A DNA stretch of 64,000 bases from an uncultured Robinsoniella sp. (GCA_900539655.1 UQCR01000005.1:62001-126000), one strand, 5' to 3'; counted from the first letter of the stretch, positions 18,733-27,567 are shown. Numbers and translations are program-made. Notes: generated by a model not told the origin, from the letters alone.

Positions 18733-18773
18733 AAAAAAAGTTATCAGGAAGCGATCCCTGATAACTTTTTTTA
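18733..18773. terminator. Bidirectional terminator, BMC gene and MATE gene
   Basis: AAAAAAGTTATCAGG pairs with CCTGATAACTTTTTTT around the loop GAAGCGATC. Poly-A and poly-T flanks make it work on both strands, ending the shell gene (+) and the MATE gene (-). Confidence 0.92.
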
Positions 18774-20102
18774 TACTGCATATTGGTATACTTCCTTTTT
18801 TCTGCGAAAGAAAAAACAGGAGATAAATACCGTAAAACATTCGGCCATCGGTACTGCCATCCACACCCCATCCACGCCTATGATATAAGGCAGGATCAAA
18901 ATGCAGCCCACAATAAATCCAAATGTGCGCATAAAGGAAATCGCAGCCGATATTTTACCGTTAGAAAACGCTGTAAACATGCCGGATGCAAAAATATTCA
19001 TTCCCGCAAACAGGTAGTTAAACGAAAACAAAAAGAATCCTCTTCTGGCTATTTCATAAGTCGCTGACGTCCGTGGCGTAAATATTTCTACGATTACAGG
19101 TGCCCCCGCCAATGCTATAATGGTGATCACAACCGCTGACACCGCAATAAACCTGGTACAGATTTTATAAATCCGCTGTAATAAAACCACGTTTCCACTG
19201 CCATAGTTAAAGCTGAACACAGGGGCAACGCCAATGGCAAACCCCAGATATAATGCATTAAATAAAAACTGCCCGTAAAGGACAATGGTTATTGCCGCAA
19301 CTCCGTTTTCCCCCAAAAACCGCAGCATAATAATATTAAATAAAAAGGTCACAATTGCAGTAGATAGATTCGTAACCATCTCAGAGGAACCATTCAGGCA
19401 GCTTTCTTTTAATACAGCAAAATCCATTTTGGGTTTTACAAAGAATAATTCTCTTCTTATTTTCCAAAAATAAATAAGGCCAGCTACAGCCGGGATTGCC
19501 TGTCCCATTCCGGTCGCCAGCGCGGCTCCGCCGATGCCCATCTGTAATGGCCCCATAAAAACATAATCCAGTACTGCGTTGGTAAATCCTCCTAACAGCG
19601 TGAGGCCCAGCCCTATCACAGGCTTACCGGCAGTCACAAAAAAAGACTGGAATAGCAGCTGAAGCACACATGCCGGAGCAAATAAAAGAAGAATCCGCAA
19701 GTAGGAGATACTGTGCCCCATGATCTTGTCCGTAGCCCCAAGCATTTTCACCAGCGGCTCTATAAATAGATTCCCTGCCGCCAGGGATAAAATACCAAAG
19801 AGCAGCCCGGACACTACAATTAAAGTAAAATTCTGTCTGGCTTCCTCCGGTTTTTTCTCCCCCATTTTTCTGGCGATAATTGCACTGCCGCCGGTAGCCA
19901 GCATAACGCCAACCGCAATCAGAATGTTAACGGCGGGATAAACGATGTTTGTGGAAGACAGGGCATCACTTCCAAGTAATCTGGATATAAATACACCATC
20001 TACAATCGTATACAGGGACATAAACACCATCATAACCATAGTAGGCAGGGCAAATCTGAGCAGGGAAACAAATTTAAAATCTTTCGTAATAGAATTTTTC
20101 AT
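18771..20102 (-). CDS. MATE family efflux transporter
   Basis: 443-residue transporter with about twelve membrane helices in two halves: LLRFALPTMVMMVFMSLYTI with DGVFISRLLG in the first, and MVTNLSTAIVTFLFNIIMLRF in the second. It exports cationic drugs or metabolites in exchange for Na+ or H+. The start at 20102 has AGAGGTG upstream; the longer frame to 20150 would run through the promoter -10 region. Divergent to a MerR regulator that likely activates it. Confidence 0.92.
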   Translation of the reverse strand: MKNSITKDFKFVSLLRFALPTMVMMVFMSLYTIVDGVFISRLLGSDALSSTNIVYPAVNILIAVGVMLATGGSAIIARKMGEKKPEEARQNFTLIVVSGLLFGILSLAAGNLFIEPLVKMLGATDKIMGHSISYLRILLLFAPACVLQLLFQSFFVTAGKPVIGLGLTLLGGFTNAVLDYVFMGPLQMGIGGAALATGMGQAIPAVAGLIYFWKIRRELFFVKPKMDFAVLKESCLNGSSEMVTNLSTAIVTFLFNIIMLRFLGENGVAAITIVLYGQFLFNALYLGFAIGVAPVFSFNYGSGNVVLLQRIYKICTRFIAVSAVVITIIALAGAPVIVEIFTPRTSATYEIARRGFFLFSFNYLFAGMNIFASGMFTAFSNGKISAAISFMRTFGFIVGCILILPYIIGVDGVWMAVPMAECFTVFISCFFFRRKKEVYQYAV

Positions 20103-20145
20103 AATATAACACCTCTTTTTATTGCATTTTAGCACTATCTTTACT

Positions 20146-20176
20146 ATCATAAGGTATAGGGTAACCCTATAGTCAA
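20146..20176 (-). promoter_or_regulatory. MerR-type promoter with 19-bp spacer
   Basis: On the minus strand TTGACT (20171-20176) and TATGAT (20146-20151) are separated by 19 bp. The spacer carries the perfect dyad ATAGGGTTACCCTAT (20156-20170). Overlong spacers with a central dyad are the hallmark of MerR-activated promoters, here driving the MATE pump. Confidence 0.85.
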
Positions 20177-20234
20177 GATTTTTTTAGATAAACTCTTAGG
20201 CGTTGTAACTATTACTTAAAAGAAGGAAAAGCTT

Positions 20235-21065
20235 ATGACTATAATAAACAAAGATCTTTATTTCACAACCGGCGAATTTGCAAAACTTGCCGGAGTTACA
20301 AAACATACTTTATTTCATTATGATAAGATTGGACTATTTTCACCTGAAATAAAACTGGACAACGATTACCGGTATTATTCTATAACTCAGCTGGATGTAT
20401 TTGATGTTATCTGGAATCTGAAAGAACTGGATATGCCTCTTTCCGATATCAAAAATTATCTGGACCATAAAAGTCCGCAGGCATTGATTAAGCTTCTGGA
20501 TGAAGAGGAAAAAATAATTGACCGGAAGCTTGCAAAACTTAAAAAAGCCAAGAAATTGCTGCAGTTTAAATCAAATTTTATCCAAAAGGTTCTTCAAAAA
20601 GATTTTTCCAGAATCGAGTTATTGGAAACGCCGTCCCAGTACTATATTCTTACCCATACCTCATCTTCCAATGACAAAGAACTGGCAAAAAAAATAGGAG
20701 AACTTGTAACCCTGGGTGAAAAATTAGGGATAAAGAGTCCTTATGGCATTGGTTTTCTACAATACAGGACGAAGATCCAACAGGGAATTTTTAACGATTA
20801 CCGCCACATTTACCTGCTCCTGGATACGCCTCCAAAAGGCGTCTCCTATGAGACAAAATCCGGTGGAAAATATTTATATGGATATCATCAGGGCAGCTGG
20901 AAACAGATTGGTGAAACATACCGTCGCATGATTGCTTATGCCAGAGAACATGAACTTGAATTAGACGACCTCTTTTTTGAAGATTATCTTCTGGATGAAC
21001 TTACTGTAAACGGTCCGGATAATTATGTCATCCAGATTACCGTTCCAGTAAAAAAGAGCCTCTGA
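20235..21065 (+). CDS. MerR-family transcriptional regulator with GyrI-like effector domain
   Basis: 276 residues. The N-terminal MerR HTH spans residues 9-78 (YFTTGEFAKLAGVTKHTLFHYDKIGLFSPE), followed by a coiled-coil dimer helix (about 85-120). The C-terminal half at about 130-275 has the GyrI-like/BmrR-type drug-binding fold. Such regulators bind lipophilic cations and untwist their promoter. It is divergent from the MATE gene, whose promoter has the expected 19-bp spacer, so it is the probable activator of that pump. Confidence 0.92.
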   Translation: MTIINKDLYFTTGEFAKLAGVTKHTLFHYDKIGLFSPEIKLDNDYRYYSITQLDVFDVIWNLKELDMPLSDIKNYLDHKSPQALIKLLDEEEKIIDRKLAKLKKAKKLLQFKSNFIQKVLQKDFSRIELLETPSQYYILTHTSSSNDKELAKKIGELVTLGEKLGIKSPYGIGFLQYRTKIQQGIFNDYRHIYLLLDTPPKGVSYETKSGGKYLYGYHQGSWKQIGETYRRMIAYAREHELELDDLFFEDYLLDELTVNGPDNYVIQITVPVKKSL

Positions 21066-21092
21066 TAGCTCTGGATGAAGCTTTATAGAGAG

Positions 21093-21120
21093 AAAAGGCA
21101 TGGATCGCTCCATGCCTTTT
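21093..21120 (+). terminator. Terminator of the merR gene
   Basis: AAAAGGCATGGA-TCGC-TCCATGCCTTTT: perfect 12-bp stem, only a short T-run. It lies 28 bp past the MerR stop. Confidence 0.85.
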
Positions 21121-21181
21121 GCAGATTCTGCTGATATATACTGTATCAAAAGAATAACAGCCCCATAAATTCTGATTGCTG

Positions 21182-21529
21182 TCAGCTCTCTTCCTTCTTG
21201 TTGATATGAAGATCATATTCCTTTTCTTCATTTTTAATTTCCCAGTGAATTAAAAAAGTCAGAATTGCCCTGAGTGCGATGATTCCCGCTACCAGCACAA
21301 TTTCAGAGATCTGGCGAACTACTACCGTTCTTAGGATTTCACTGCCAAGCTTGAATTCCAGCCCCATCGCAAGTCCTTTTGCCAGTTTGAGGCGGGTCTC
21401 CGGCTTTCGGCGGATATAATTTATGATACCCTCAACGCCGGTAAACGCGATCACACCCACTCCAATGTACTCAAAGAGCAGCACCGCCAGGTTAACGATC
21501 GACACCAATGTGCTTTCCAAAAATTCCAT
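21182..21529 (-). CDS. DUF1622 family membrane protein
   Basis: 115 residues with two clear membrane helices, about 8-32 (NLAVLLFEYIGVGVIAFTG) and about 70-95 (SEIVLVAGIIALRAILTFLIHWE). The family core ETRLKLAKGLAMGLEFKLGSEIL matches PF07784. Function is unknown in the family. It is a single small gene with nothing in the surroundings to indicate a role. Confidence 0.85.
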   Translation of the reverse strand: MEFLESTLVSIVNLAVLLFEYIGVGVIAFTGVEGIINYIRRKPETRLKLAKGLAMGLEFKLGSEILRTVVVRQISEIVLVAGIIALRAILTFLIHWEIKNEEKEYDLHINKKEES

Positions 21530-21592
21530 TGTTCCTTATCCTTTCAGATTTTATCTGCCCCCGTAAATCCATTCTTAAATAAAGTGGATGAA

Positions 21593-22549
21593 TTAATTCT
21601 TACTCTTTGTTACAAATCCGTAATCAACCATACCATTGTCCCATTTTGCCGTAACCTGATAGGTATAGCCTGCTTCAGCCGATGGGATATAAAGCGCACC
21701 GTCCTTCTCTTTCAGTTCTACCTTTTCACCTTCGGGAACGTCGCTACCTTCACTGTACTGCTTCTGCACATCCTCTGCCCAACGGATTACTTCCACGCTG
21801 TTAGGCTCTTTAGAAAAGTCCAGCTTCAGATCAGTCGGCTCATTTAAGGTAAGGTCATTGATTTCCTTCCAGCCGAGAACTGGTGAAATATCCGTTTTAG
21901 CTGTGTCTGTTATTCCATCCTCTTTTTCATAGCTCCATTCATATCCGCCTCTGGTAATTGCCGCGGATACGATTGCTTCCGTCTGGCTATACTCCATTGA
22001 AAGATATGGCGGTTCCGCAGGATCCGGCTCCTGGTATATCTGGTCAATCAATTCATTGTACTGGTCTGCATCTTCCGGTTTCCCAGTCTCGTCAAGCACC
22101 ATCTTTGTTACCCCCGGATACTGGCCCGGATAAGATTGCAGCATAATTCCATTTCCATAAATCTTCAGGATATTTCCTCTTGTCAAATCTTCCTGGCTAA
22201 GCTGCTTTCCGTCTTTGTCCACCAGACCGCCCTCTGGAATCGGTGCTGTAAAAAGGGTACCGTTTTTTGTATCAATGAAGATAAAGTTATCCTCACCATA
22301 AGTCAGATACATGGCTGTAATGACATTTTCCTCCGAATTTTCGGATGAACTCTCAGTTTTTTCTTCCGTTGGCTTAGTTGTACTTTCTGTTTTTTGTTCT
22401 GTCTGTGTTTCGGACGTCTGCTCTGTTTTTCCCACTTTATCTTCAGAATTATTTTTCTTTTTCCCTGTCACCACTACCGTTGCGATAACTGCTATTACAA
22501 CGAGCACTACAACTCCGGCAATGATATACTTCATGTTATTATTTTTCAT
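21593..22549 (-). CDS. Membrane-anchored extracellular protein of unknown function
   Basis: 318 residues, not recognised. The N-terminus has a TM anchor at about 8-28 followed by KKK. A Thr/Glu/Ser-rich linker covers about 32-75 (TEQTSETQTEQKTESTTKPT), and the rest is an extracellular part. That part has a short beta-rich region around TAMYLTYGEDNFIFIDTKNG, resembling the small beta domains in DUF3221-like proteins. The C-terminal YTYQVTAKWDNGMVDYGFV suggests a second beta-sandwich. It starts with an AAAGGAG site. No operon partner. Confidence 0.7.
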   Translation of the reverse strand: MKNNNMKYIIAGVVVLVVIAVIATVVVTGKKKNNSEDKVGKTEQTSETQTEQKTESTTKPTEEKTESSSENSEENVITAMYLTYGEDNFIFIDTKNGTLFTAPIPEGGLVDKDGKQLSQEDLTRGNILKIYGNGIMLQSYPGQYPGVTKMVLDETGKPEDADQYNELIDQIYQEPDPAEPPYLSMEYSQTEAIVSAAITRGGYEWSYEKEDGITDTAKTDISPVLGWKEINDLTLNEPTDLKLDFSKEPNSVEVIRWAEDVQKQYSEGSDVPEGEKVELKEKDGALYIPSAEAGYTYQVTAKWDNGMVDYGFVTKSKN

Positions 22550-22673
22550 GTTCGTTTTCTCCTTTACTCTGATTATGAACAGTATCAGTTAATATCATAC
22601 TATATTTCATGATTTTTATAAAGAAGAATTACATATTAATCAGAATAATTTTATAAATTCAGAAAATTAGGCG

Positions 22674-23639
22674 TTACCCTCTTCTCTCCATGAGCTGGTC
22701 AAACATTTCTGCGCAGCGAATTGTCATAGCATGGGGAGCTGTCTTACTCTCCACCTCACCGCGGTTTACGCAGTCAACCATTTCCTGAATCTCAAAGACA
22801 AATCCATTTTCCGTCTGATCCTTAAAATGCACCGGTTCTTCCTGGTCGCGATAGAGGCTGCATTCCTGACCATAATGTACCAGAGGAATTACAATTTTCC
22901 CCTCCGTTCCATAAAATACGGCTTCATCATTGAGTCTGGCTGCAATGCTTGCATGCATATTCGCAATACAATTATCGTATAGAATCGTTATCTGCTCTGT
23001 CTTATCAACTCCTGTGCCTGACCGGATCATATATGTATGCATGTCCCTTATTGGACGATCCAAGAAATACGTCATCAGCTCAAAACAATAGACACCCACG
23101 TCTGTTGCCGCACCACCAGCCAGCTCCGGATTATTAAAACGGTTCTTAGGGTCATTTCCCGCCGAAAATCCAATATTGATTTCCGCCAGTTCCACATTAC
23201 CGATTTTCCCTTCCTCCAGCCATTGTTTTGCAATCTTGTTATGGGGTAGAAATCTGGACCACATGCCCTCCATCACGAACACTCCCAGCCCTTTGGACCT
23301 TTGGAAGACATTCCTGGCTTCTTCTCCATTCACCAGCATAGCTTTCTCACAGAGGACCGGTTTCTTATAATCCAGGCAGAGCATTGTTAATTCATAATGA
23401 TAATTAGGCGTTGTTGCAATATAGACCCCATCCGGGTCAGCTTCTTTTAGCATCCGTTCGTAGCTGTCATATGCCTGTGCCACATTATTCTTCTGCGCAA
23501 ACTGTTCAGCCCGCTCAATGCTTTTACTGGCTACCGCGATTACTTCCATATTCTCCAGCCTGTTAACTGCATCACAAAATTTTTCGGCAATCCCCCCCGC
23601 TCCCATAATTGCAAAACGAAATATTTTTTTCTGTCCCAT
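22674..23639 (-). CDS. Gfo/Idh/MocA family oxidoreductase
   Basis: 321-residue NAD(P)-dependent sugar/polyol dehydrogenase-like enzyme. The Rossmann motif is FAIMGAGGIAEKFCDAV at about 7-23. The cofactor region has PDGVYIATTPNYHYE, and CEKAMLVNGEEA carries the Lys of the EKP-like motif with P replaced by A. The C-terminal domain has GVYCFELMTYFL. It resembles trans-1,2-dihydrobenzene-1,2-diol dehydrogenase-like annotations in clostridia. Substrate unknown. It lies downstream of murA beyond a terminator, so it is probably separate. Confidence 0.9.
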   Translation of the reverse strand: MGQKKIFRFAIMGAGGIAEKFCDAVNRLENMEVIAVASKSIERAEQFAQKNNVAQAYDSYERMLKEADPDGVYIATTPNYHYELTMLCLDYKKPVLCEKAMLVNGEEARNVFQRSKGLGVFVMEGMWSRFLPHNKIAKQWLEEGKIGNVELAEINIGFSAGNDPKNRFNNPELAGGAATDVGVYCFELMTYFLDRPIRDMHTYMIRSGTGVDKTEQITILYDNCIANMHASIAARLNDEAVFYGTEGKIVIPLVHYGQECSLYRDQEEPVHFKDQTENGFVFEIQEMVDCVNRGEVESKTAPHAMTIRCAEMFDQLMERRG

Positions 23640-23731
23640 AATAAAACCCTCCCATTTTTATTAATATACAAAGAAAAGATTCTTTGTTACTACCATATGT
23701 GTGTCATAATCCTTGAAAATAAACAAAGAAA

Positions 23732-23761
23732 GGACAAAGGATTTATAAAAATCCTCCGTCC
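23732..23761 (-). terminator. Terminator of murA
   Basis: On the minus strand GGACGGAGGATTT and AAATCCTTTGTCC form a near-perfect stem followed by TTTCTTTG. It begins 20 bp after the murA stop. Confidence 0.85.
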
Positions 23762-23780
23762 CTGAATGCTATATCGTGTT

Positions 23781-25073
23781 TCAACCAATTCTCAATTTAA
23801 ATTTCTGAATTTCCTTTTCGCTGGAAACTTTTTCTATTTCAGCTCCAAGACCACGGAGCTTCTCTTCAAAACTCTCATAGCCACGCTGGATATAAACAAT
23901 ATCATCTACAATTGTGATTCCCTCTGCTGCAAGCCCTGCAATTACCAAGGCTGCCCCAGCTCTTAAATCCGGTGCGCTCACCTGTGCACCTGTCAGTTTG
24001 TCCACACCATAGATAACTGCCGTATTGCCTTCTACCTTAACTGTAGCTCCCATTCTAGCCAGTTCATCCACATATTTAAAGCGATTCTCAAATATGCTCT
24101 CTGTCACGATACTGGTCCCAGTTGCCAGTGCCAGCGTAACACCGATCTGTGGCTGCATATCCGTAGGATATCCGGGATATGGTAATGTCTTAACATTGGT
24201 ATTGCGTAACTGTTTGGACGCGACAACGCGTACCGCATCATCAAATTCTTCAACTTCACAGCCAATCTCAATTAATTTTGCTGTTGTGGCTTCCAAATGC
24301 TTAGGAATCACATTTCTCACCATAACATCACCCTTCGTAGCGGCTGCCGCAAACATGAAGGTTCCTGCTTCTATCTGATCCGGAATAATGGAATATTCTG
24401 TTTTATGAAGCTTCTCAACACCGCGGATACGGATAACATCGGTACCTGCGCCTTTGATATTTGCTCCCATACTGTTCAGGAAGTTTGCCACATCAACTAC
24501 ATGAGGCTCTCTTGCTGAATTCTCAATAATCGTATATCCTTCCGCCATGGTAGCCGCCATCATAATGTTGATTGTAGCTCCAACGGAAACGGTATCCAAA
24601 AAGATGTGCTTACCAACGAGTCTGTCCGCCTGTGCAACAATTGCACCATGCTGAATACTCACCTTTGCTCCTAATGCTTTAAAACCTTTTAAATGCAGGT
24701 CAATCGGCCTGCTGCCAATATTACATCCGCCGGGCAGAGGTACTTCCGCCCTTTTGTATTTTCCTAATAACGCTCCTAATAAATAGTAAGAGGCTCTTAT
24801 CTTCTTTATGAACTCATAATCCACGCTGACACTGCCAATCATGGAGCCATTAATTAAAACTGCGCTCCTGCTTACTCGTTCCACCTTGGCGCCAATTACA
24901 CTGATAGCTTCTAACAGCACATTCACGTCCTGTACATCCGGTAAATTTTCTACTAGTATGGTCTCATCTGTCATAATTGCGGCCGCAAGGATTCCAAGCG
25001 CTGCATTCTTAGCCCCACCGATTTCAACATCACCTACCAGTGGGTTACCGCCTTTAATAATATATTGTTCCAT
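23781..25073 (-). CDS. murA: UDP-N-acetylglucosamine 1-carboxyvinyltransferase MurA
   Basis: 430 residues. It transfers enolpyruvate from PEP to UDP-GlcNAc, the first committed step of peptidoglycan synthesis. Seen: GGAKNAALGILAAAI near the N-terminus with the catalytic Lys, and the active-site loop PLPGGCNIGSRPIDLH with Cys117, the residue attacked by fosfomycin. The C-terminal GYESFEEKLRGLGAEIEKV is typical. Length is standard. It has its own promoter and terminator. Firmicutes often carry two MurA paralogs, so this may be MurA1 or MurA2 (MurZ). Confidence 0.96.
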   Translation of the reverse strand: MEQYIIKGGNPLVGDVEIGGAKNAALGILAAAIMTDETILVENLPDVQDVNVLLEAISVIGAKVERVSRSAVLINGSMIGSVSVDYEFIKKIRASYYLLGALLGKYKRAEVPLPGGCNIGSRPIDLHLKGFKALGAKVSIQHGAIVAQADRLVGKHIFLDTVSVGATINIMMAATMAEGYTIIENSAREPHVVDVANFLNSMGANIKGAGTDVIRIRGVEKLHKTEYSIIPDQIEAGTFMFAAAATKGDVMVRNVIPKHLEATTAKLIEIGCEVEEFDDAVRVVASKQLRNTNVKTLPYPGYPTDMQPQIGVTLALATGTSIVTESIFENRFKYVDELARMGATVKVEGNTAVIYGVDKLTGAQVSAPDLRAGAALVIAGLAAEGITIVDDIVYIQRGYESFEEKLRGLGAEIEKVSSEKEIQKFKLRIG

Positions 25074-25174
25074 AGGACACCTCTATACTTATTTATACTC
25101 TCTTCAAATCTTACAGACAAAAACGACCCCTCGAATTTTGTCTTACTGTTACCCCTTTAAAATATCTAAACTAT

Positions 25175-25202
25175 ATTATATCACATTCTTTACTTTTGTA
25201 AA
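25175..25202 (-). promoter_or_regulatory. Promoter of murA
   Basis: Minus-strand TTTACA (25197-25202), a 16-bp spacer and TATAAT (25175-25180), about 100 bp upstream of murA. The rest of the 25074-25329 gap is AT-rich with no other feature seen. Confidence 0.6.
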
Positions 25203-25329
25203 CAAAAATTAAAATTTAAGTAATTTTTTCCATATATCTTTCAAAAAAAATACAATCAAAAAGCATTTCCTGTGCACTATTACCCCTAAAATATGGCAAA
25301 ATGTTACAAAATTATGTATTTCTATTTGT

Positions 25330-25869
25330 CTATTTTTTTCTGCGCTTCGATCTGTCTCCAGGCGCAATCCCCAGCTTTTTCAAACCTTCCACAATTGCTT
25401 CCAGTGTCTCTTCCACCGTCATACCGGCCTCATTGACAACAATATCTGCATATTTATCATACAGCGGCGTACGCTCATCAAACAGATTCTGAAGGGTCTG
25501 ACCCTCTCTCAGAACTACACCGCGCCCTTTTAAGTCTCCCAGGCGAGTTGACAAAGGTTCGTAATCTAATTGTAAATATATTACAGTACCAATGCGGCTT
25601 AAGTTCTCCATAGCCTCTTTTCCATATACAACGCTGCCTCCGGTAGCAATTACGGCATTATCTTCCTGAATCCGGCTGTTCACCCTGTTTTCTATTTCAA
25701 TAAACCCATCCACACCGTCTTCTTCAATAATTTCCCGAAGCAGCCTGTCTTCCTGCTCCTGAATTAGTATATCCGCATCCACGAAATGATACCCCAGCAC
25801 TTTAGCCAGAATAACCCCGACGGTACTTTTGCCTACGCCCGGCATTCCGATTAATACCACGTTACTCAT
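25330..25869 (-). CDS. Shikimate kinase-family P-loop kinase with atypical substrate site
   Basis: 179 residues with the shikimate kinase fold. Walker A is GMPGVGKST at 8-16; the Asp pair is FVDAD at 29-33; the lid region is around RGVVLREGQ; and ERTPLYDKYAD holds the second shikimate Arg. Two substrate residues differ: the canonical F-R-x-x-E reads F56-I57-E-I-E, so the carboxylate-binding Arg is absent, and the GGG motif reads GGS. It would be annotated as AroK, but the true substrate could be something else. No other aromatic-pathway gene is nearby. The leader upstream may be a structured RNA. Confidence 0.8.
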   Translation of the reverse strand: MSNVVLIGMPGVGKSTVGVILAKVLGYHFVDADILIQEQEDRLLREIIEEDGVDGFIEIENRVNSRIQEDNAVIATGGSVVYGKEAMENLSRIGTVIYLQLDYEPLSTRLGDLKGRGVVLREGQTLQNLFDERTPLYDKYADIVVNEAGMTVEETLEAIVEGLKKLGIAPGDRSKRRKK

Positions 25870-25891
25870 TTGTATACCTCATTCATTTATT

Positions 25892-25980
25892 CCCGCGGCT
25901 GCCAACATGCCAGATGAGTGTGCTTGCGAATCCATCCGGTGACTGCCGTGAGGACCGGATATCCCAACGTCTGCAGGGGG
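25892..25980 (-). other. Possible structured RNA leader upstream of the shikimate kinase-like gene
   Basis: A GC-rich island in an AT-rich gap. A 7-bp hairpin, ATCCGGT/ACCGGAT (arms 25934-25940 and 25954-25960), is enclosed by long-range pairings of CTGC (25899-25902) with GCAG (25973-25976), plus CCC with GGG. It ends about 23 nt before the start codon of the kinase-like gene. It does not match the SAM, TPP, cobalamin, T-box, glycine or c-di-GMP cores I know. Confidence 0.4.
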
Positions 25981-26033
25981 ATCCGACTGTTGTTACATCT
26001 TAACATAGAAATTCCTTTGATGCAAGCTTACAA

Positions 26034-26082
26034 TCAAAAGCAGCCTTATATCAGGGTTTTAAGCCCATATAAGACTGCTCTT
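26034..26082 (-). terminator. Terminator of the PadR/HAAS operon
   Basis: On the minus strand AGCAGTCTTATAT pairs with TATAAGGCTGCT, with an inner GGG..CCC pairing, followed by TTTGATTGT. It begins about 20 bp after the stop of the HAAS-domain gene. Confidence 0.8.
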
Positions 26083-26100
26083 GATACTCTTTTAACGCTG

Positions 26101-27072
26101 TTATGCTTTAGCATTTCCTTTAAGGCTGGAGTAAGCCGATGCAAAGATTCCGAACAAAATGCCTGCTGCCGGAAAAACAATCCAGCATATTTTCCATCCG
26201 CCAAAGCCAATCCCCCAAATAAGGAAAATCAGAGCTGCAATGGGGAATACAACTGCTGCCACGGCGCCAATCACTTTATTTTTCTCCTGCTCTTCTACCG
26301 CAAATTCTTCAATTTTCAGAAGGCGTTTGCAGCATTCTGACCTTGTTCCAAATACAATAAAAAGGTAAACCGCCACTCCAATCATAATCAGTAAAAGGCT
26401 GACGCCGGCAACAGAAGCTTTGTCATTTATGAACCTCCCTAATATAACCGGTATTGGGGAAGCGATGCACAGGCTGACTCCCACAATTACAGAAATAACC
26501 ATGCCGGACCTTTCTTTTTCAATTAAACCTTCCAAATATGCTTTGGTTTCATAAGAAATCTGAAACTCTCCTTTTTCTATATTCTTATATTTTTCTATTG
26601 AAAATCCAGAATAGATAAATAATCCTACCGAAATAATGATTACAAAAAGCAGCGGAAACAGTGTAATGCTGACTAACAGGTTTTCATTTAATCCACGATC
26701 ATCTAAGAGTCCAAACATTAAAACCATATACGCCACCCCAAGCAGTATGATATCCACCCCAACTGCCACAAGCCTTGCGCTTTTCTTACTCTTTTCCAGG
26801 TATTCTTCTACCTCCCCGGCAGTCATCTGGTTATATTCACTGCGGATGCCCTCACTCCCTGGATCAATTCCAAACTCTTTAATCAATTCATCAATATTTC
26901 CAAATTCAGAAATTACAATGCCTACCGCCTCATTTTCTGTCTTACCGTCTTTTTTTAATTCCTGGTATTTTTCTTCCATATTACCCAGAATTTCTTCCTT
27001 CAGATTTTCCATCTCCCTGGACATCATAAGTCCCCGAAACATGGTGTCCACATATGTTCTAATCGTATCCAT
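26101..27072 (-). CDS. HAAS-domain (DUF1700-like) membrane protein
   Basis: 323 residues. The N-terminal HAAS-type helical domain (about 1-70) has ENLKEEILGNMEEKYQELKK, ENEAVGIVISEFGNIDEL and similar. About six hydrophobic segments follow (for example VGVDIILLGVAYMVLMFGLL and VIGAVAAVVFPIAALIFLIWGIGF). Proteins of this kind are regularly paired with PadR regulators and are thought to modulate envelope functions. The start overlaps the PadR stop as TGATG. Confidence 0.87.
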   Translation of the reverse strand: MDTIRTYVDTMFRGLMMSREMENLKEEILGNMEEKYQELKKDGKTENEAVGIVISEFGNIDELIKEFGIDPGSEGIRSEYNQMTAGEVEEYLEKSKKSARLVAVGVDIILLGVAYMVLMFGLLDDRGLNENLLVSITLFPLLFVIIISVGLFIYSGFSIEKYKNIEKGEFQISYETKAYLEGLIEKERSGMVISVIVGVSLCIASPIPVILGRFINDKASVAGVSLLLIMIGVAVYLFIVFGTRSECCKRLLKIEEFAVEEQEKNKVIGAVAAVVFPIAALIFLIWGIGFGGWKICWIVFPAAGILFGIFASAYSSLKGNAKA

Positions 27073-27401
27073 CAGCTCATCTCCTTTAAAAATTCATTAA
27101 TTACTTCCTTGGTCAGCGTCCATTCTTCGCATTTTTCCCTGAGGTACTTTTTTCCGGCATCCGTAATCCGAAAATAGGTCCTCCTCTTTCCATAAGTCTC
27201 ATCTCCAAAATAGGATTCAATAAAACCATTCTTCTCCAGACGGTTAAAAGCGGAATAGAGCGTCGTTTCCTTCATTACGTATTTCTCGTTTGATATCCGC
27301 TTGATTTCCTTGGAAATTTCATATCCATAGGAATCTCCTTTTGACAGGATGCTTAGAAGAATTGAGTCATTGTAACCCCTTAATACATCGCTGCTGATCA
27401 A
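27072..27401 (-). CDS. PadR-family transcriptional regulator
   Basis: 109 residues, one winged-HTH domain with no long C-terminal domain (PadR subfamily 2). Seen: DSILLSILSKGDSYGYEISKEI, then KETTLYSAFNRLEKNGFIES and GKRRTYFRITDAGKKYL. Such regulators repress the adjacent membrane-protein gene, here the HAAS-domain gene, with which it overlaps by 1 bp. Repeats at the promoter are good operator candidates. Confidence 0.93.
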   Translation of the reverse strand: MISSDVLRGYNDSILLSILSKGDSYGYEISKEIKRISNEKYVMKETTLYSAFNRLEKNGFIESYFGDETYGKRRTYFRITDAGKKYLREKCEEWTLTKEVINEFLKEMS

Positions 27402-27420
27402 ATCTCCACCCCCTGTTCTT

Positions 27421-27487
27421 CATCACGTAGAGTAATTACTTTATCTGATGAAGTAATCATAGCACAATTACTCCATCACGTAAAGTA
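27421..27487 (-). promoter_or_regulatory. PadR promoter with repeated operator half-sites
   Basis: Minus-strand TTTACG (27479-27484), a 17-bp spacer and TATGAT (27456-27461). The same block carries CATCACGTAGAGTA (27421-27434) and CATCACGTAAAGTA (27474-27487) as direct repeats. Between them is a palindromic ATTACTT...AAGTAAT pair. PadR autorepression is the likely meaning. Confidence 0.7.
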
Positions 27488-27567
27488 CTTTTTTATTTTT
27501 ATGCAATAAAATTGGAGATATTGATTGTACAATATCCCCATACTTAACTGATTGTCATGCTTTTCTT

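Noticed and set aside
25892..25980. Leader considered as tRNA or known riboswitch
   Set aside because: No TpsiC arm or acceptor stem, and no SAM, TPP, cobalamin, T-box or c-di-GMP core can be found; kept as unknown.
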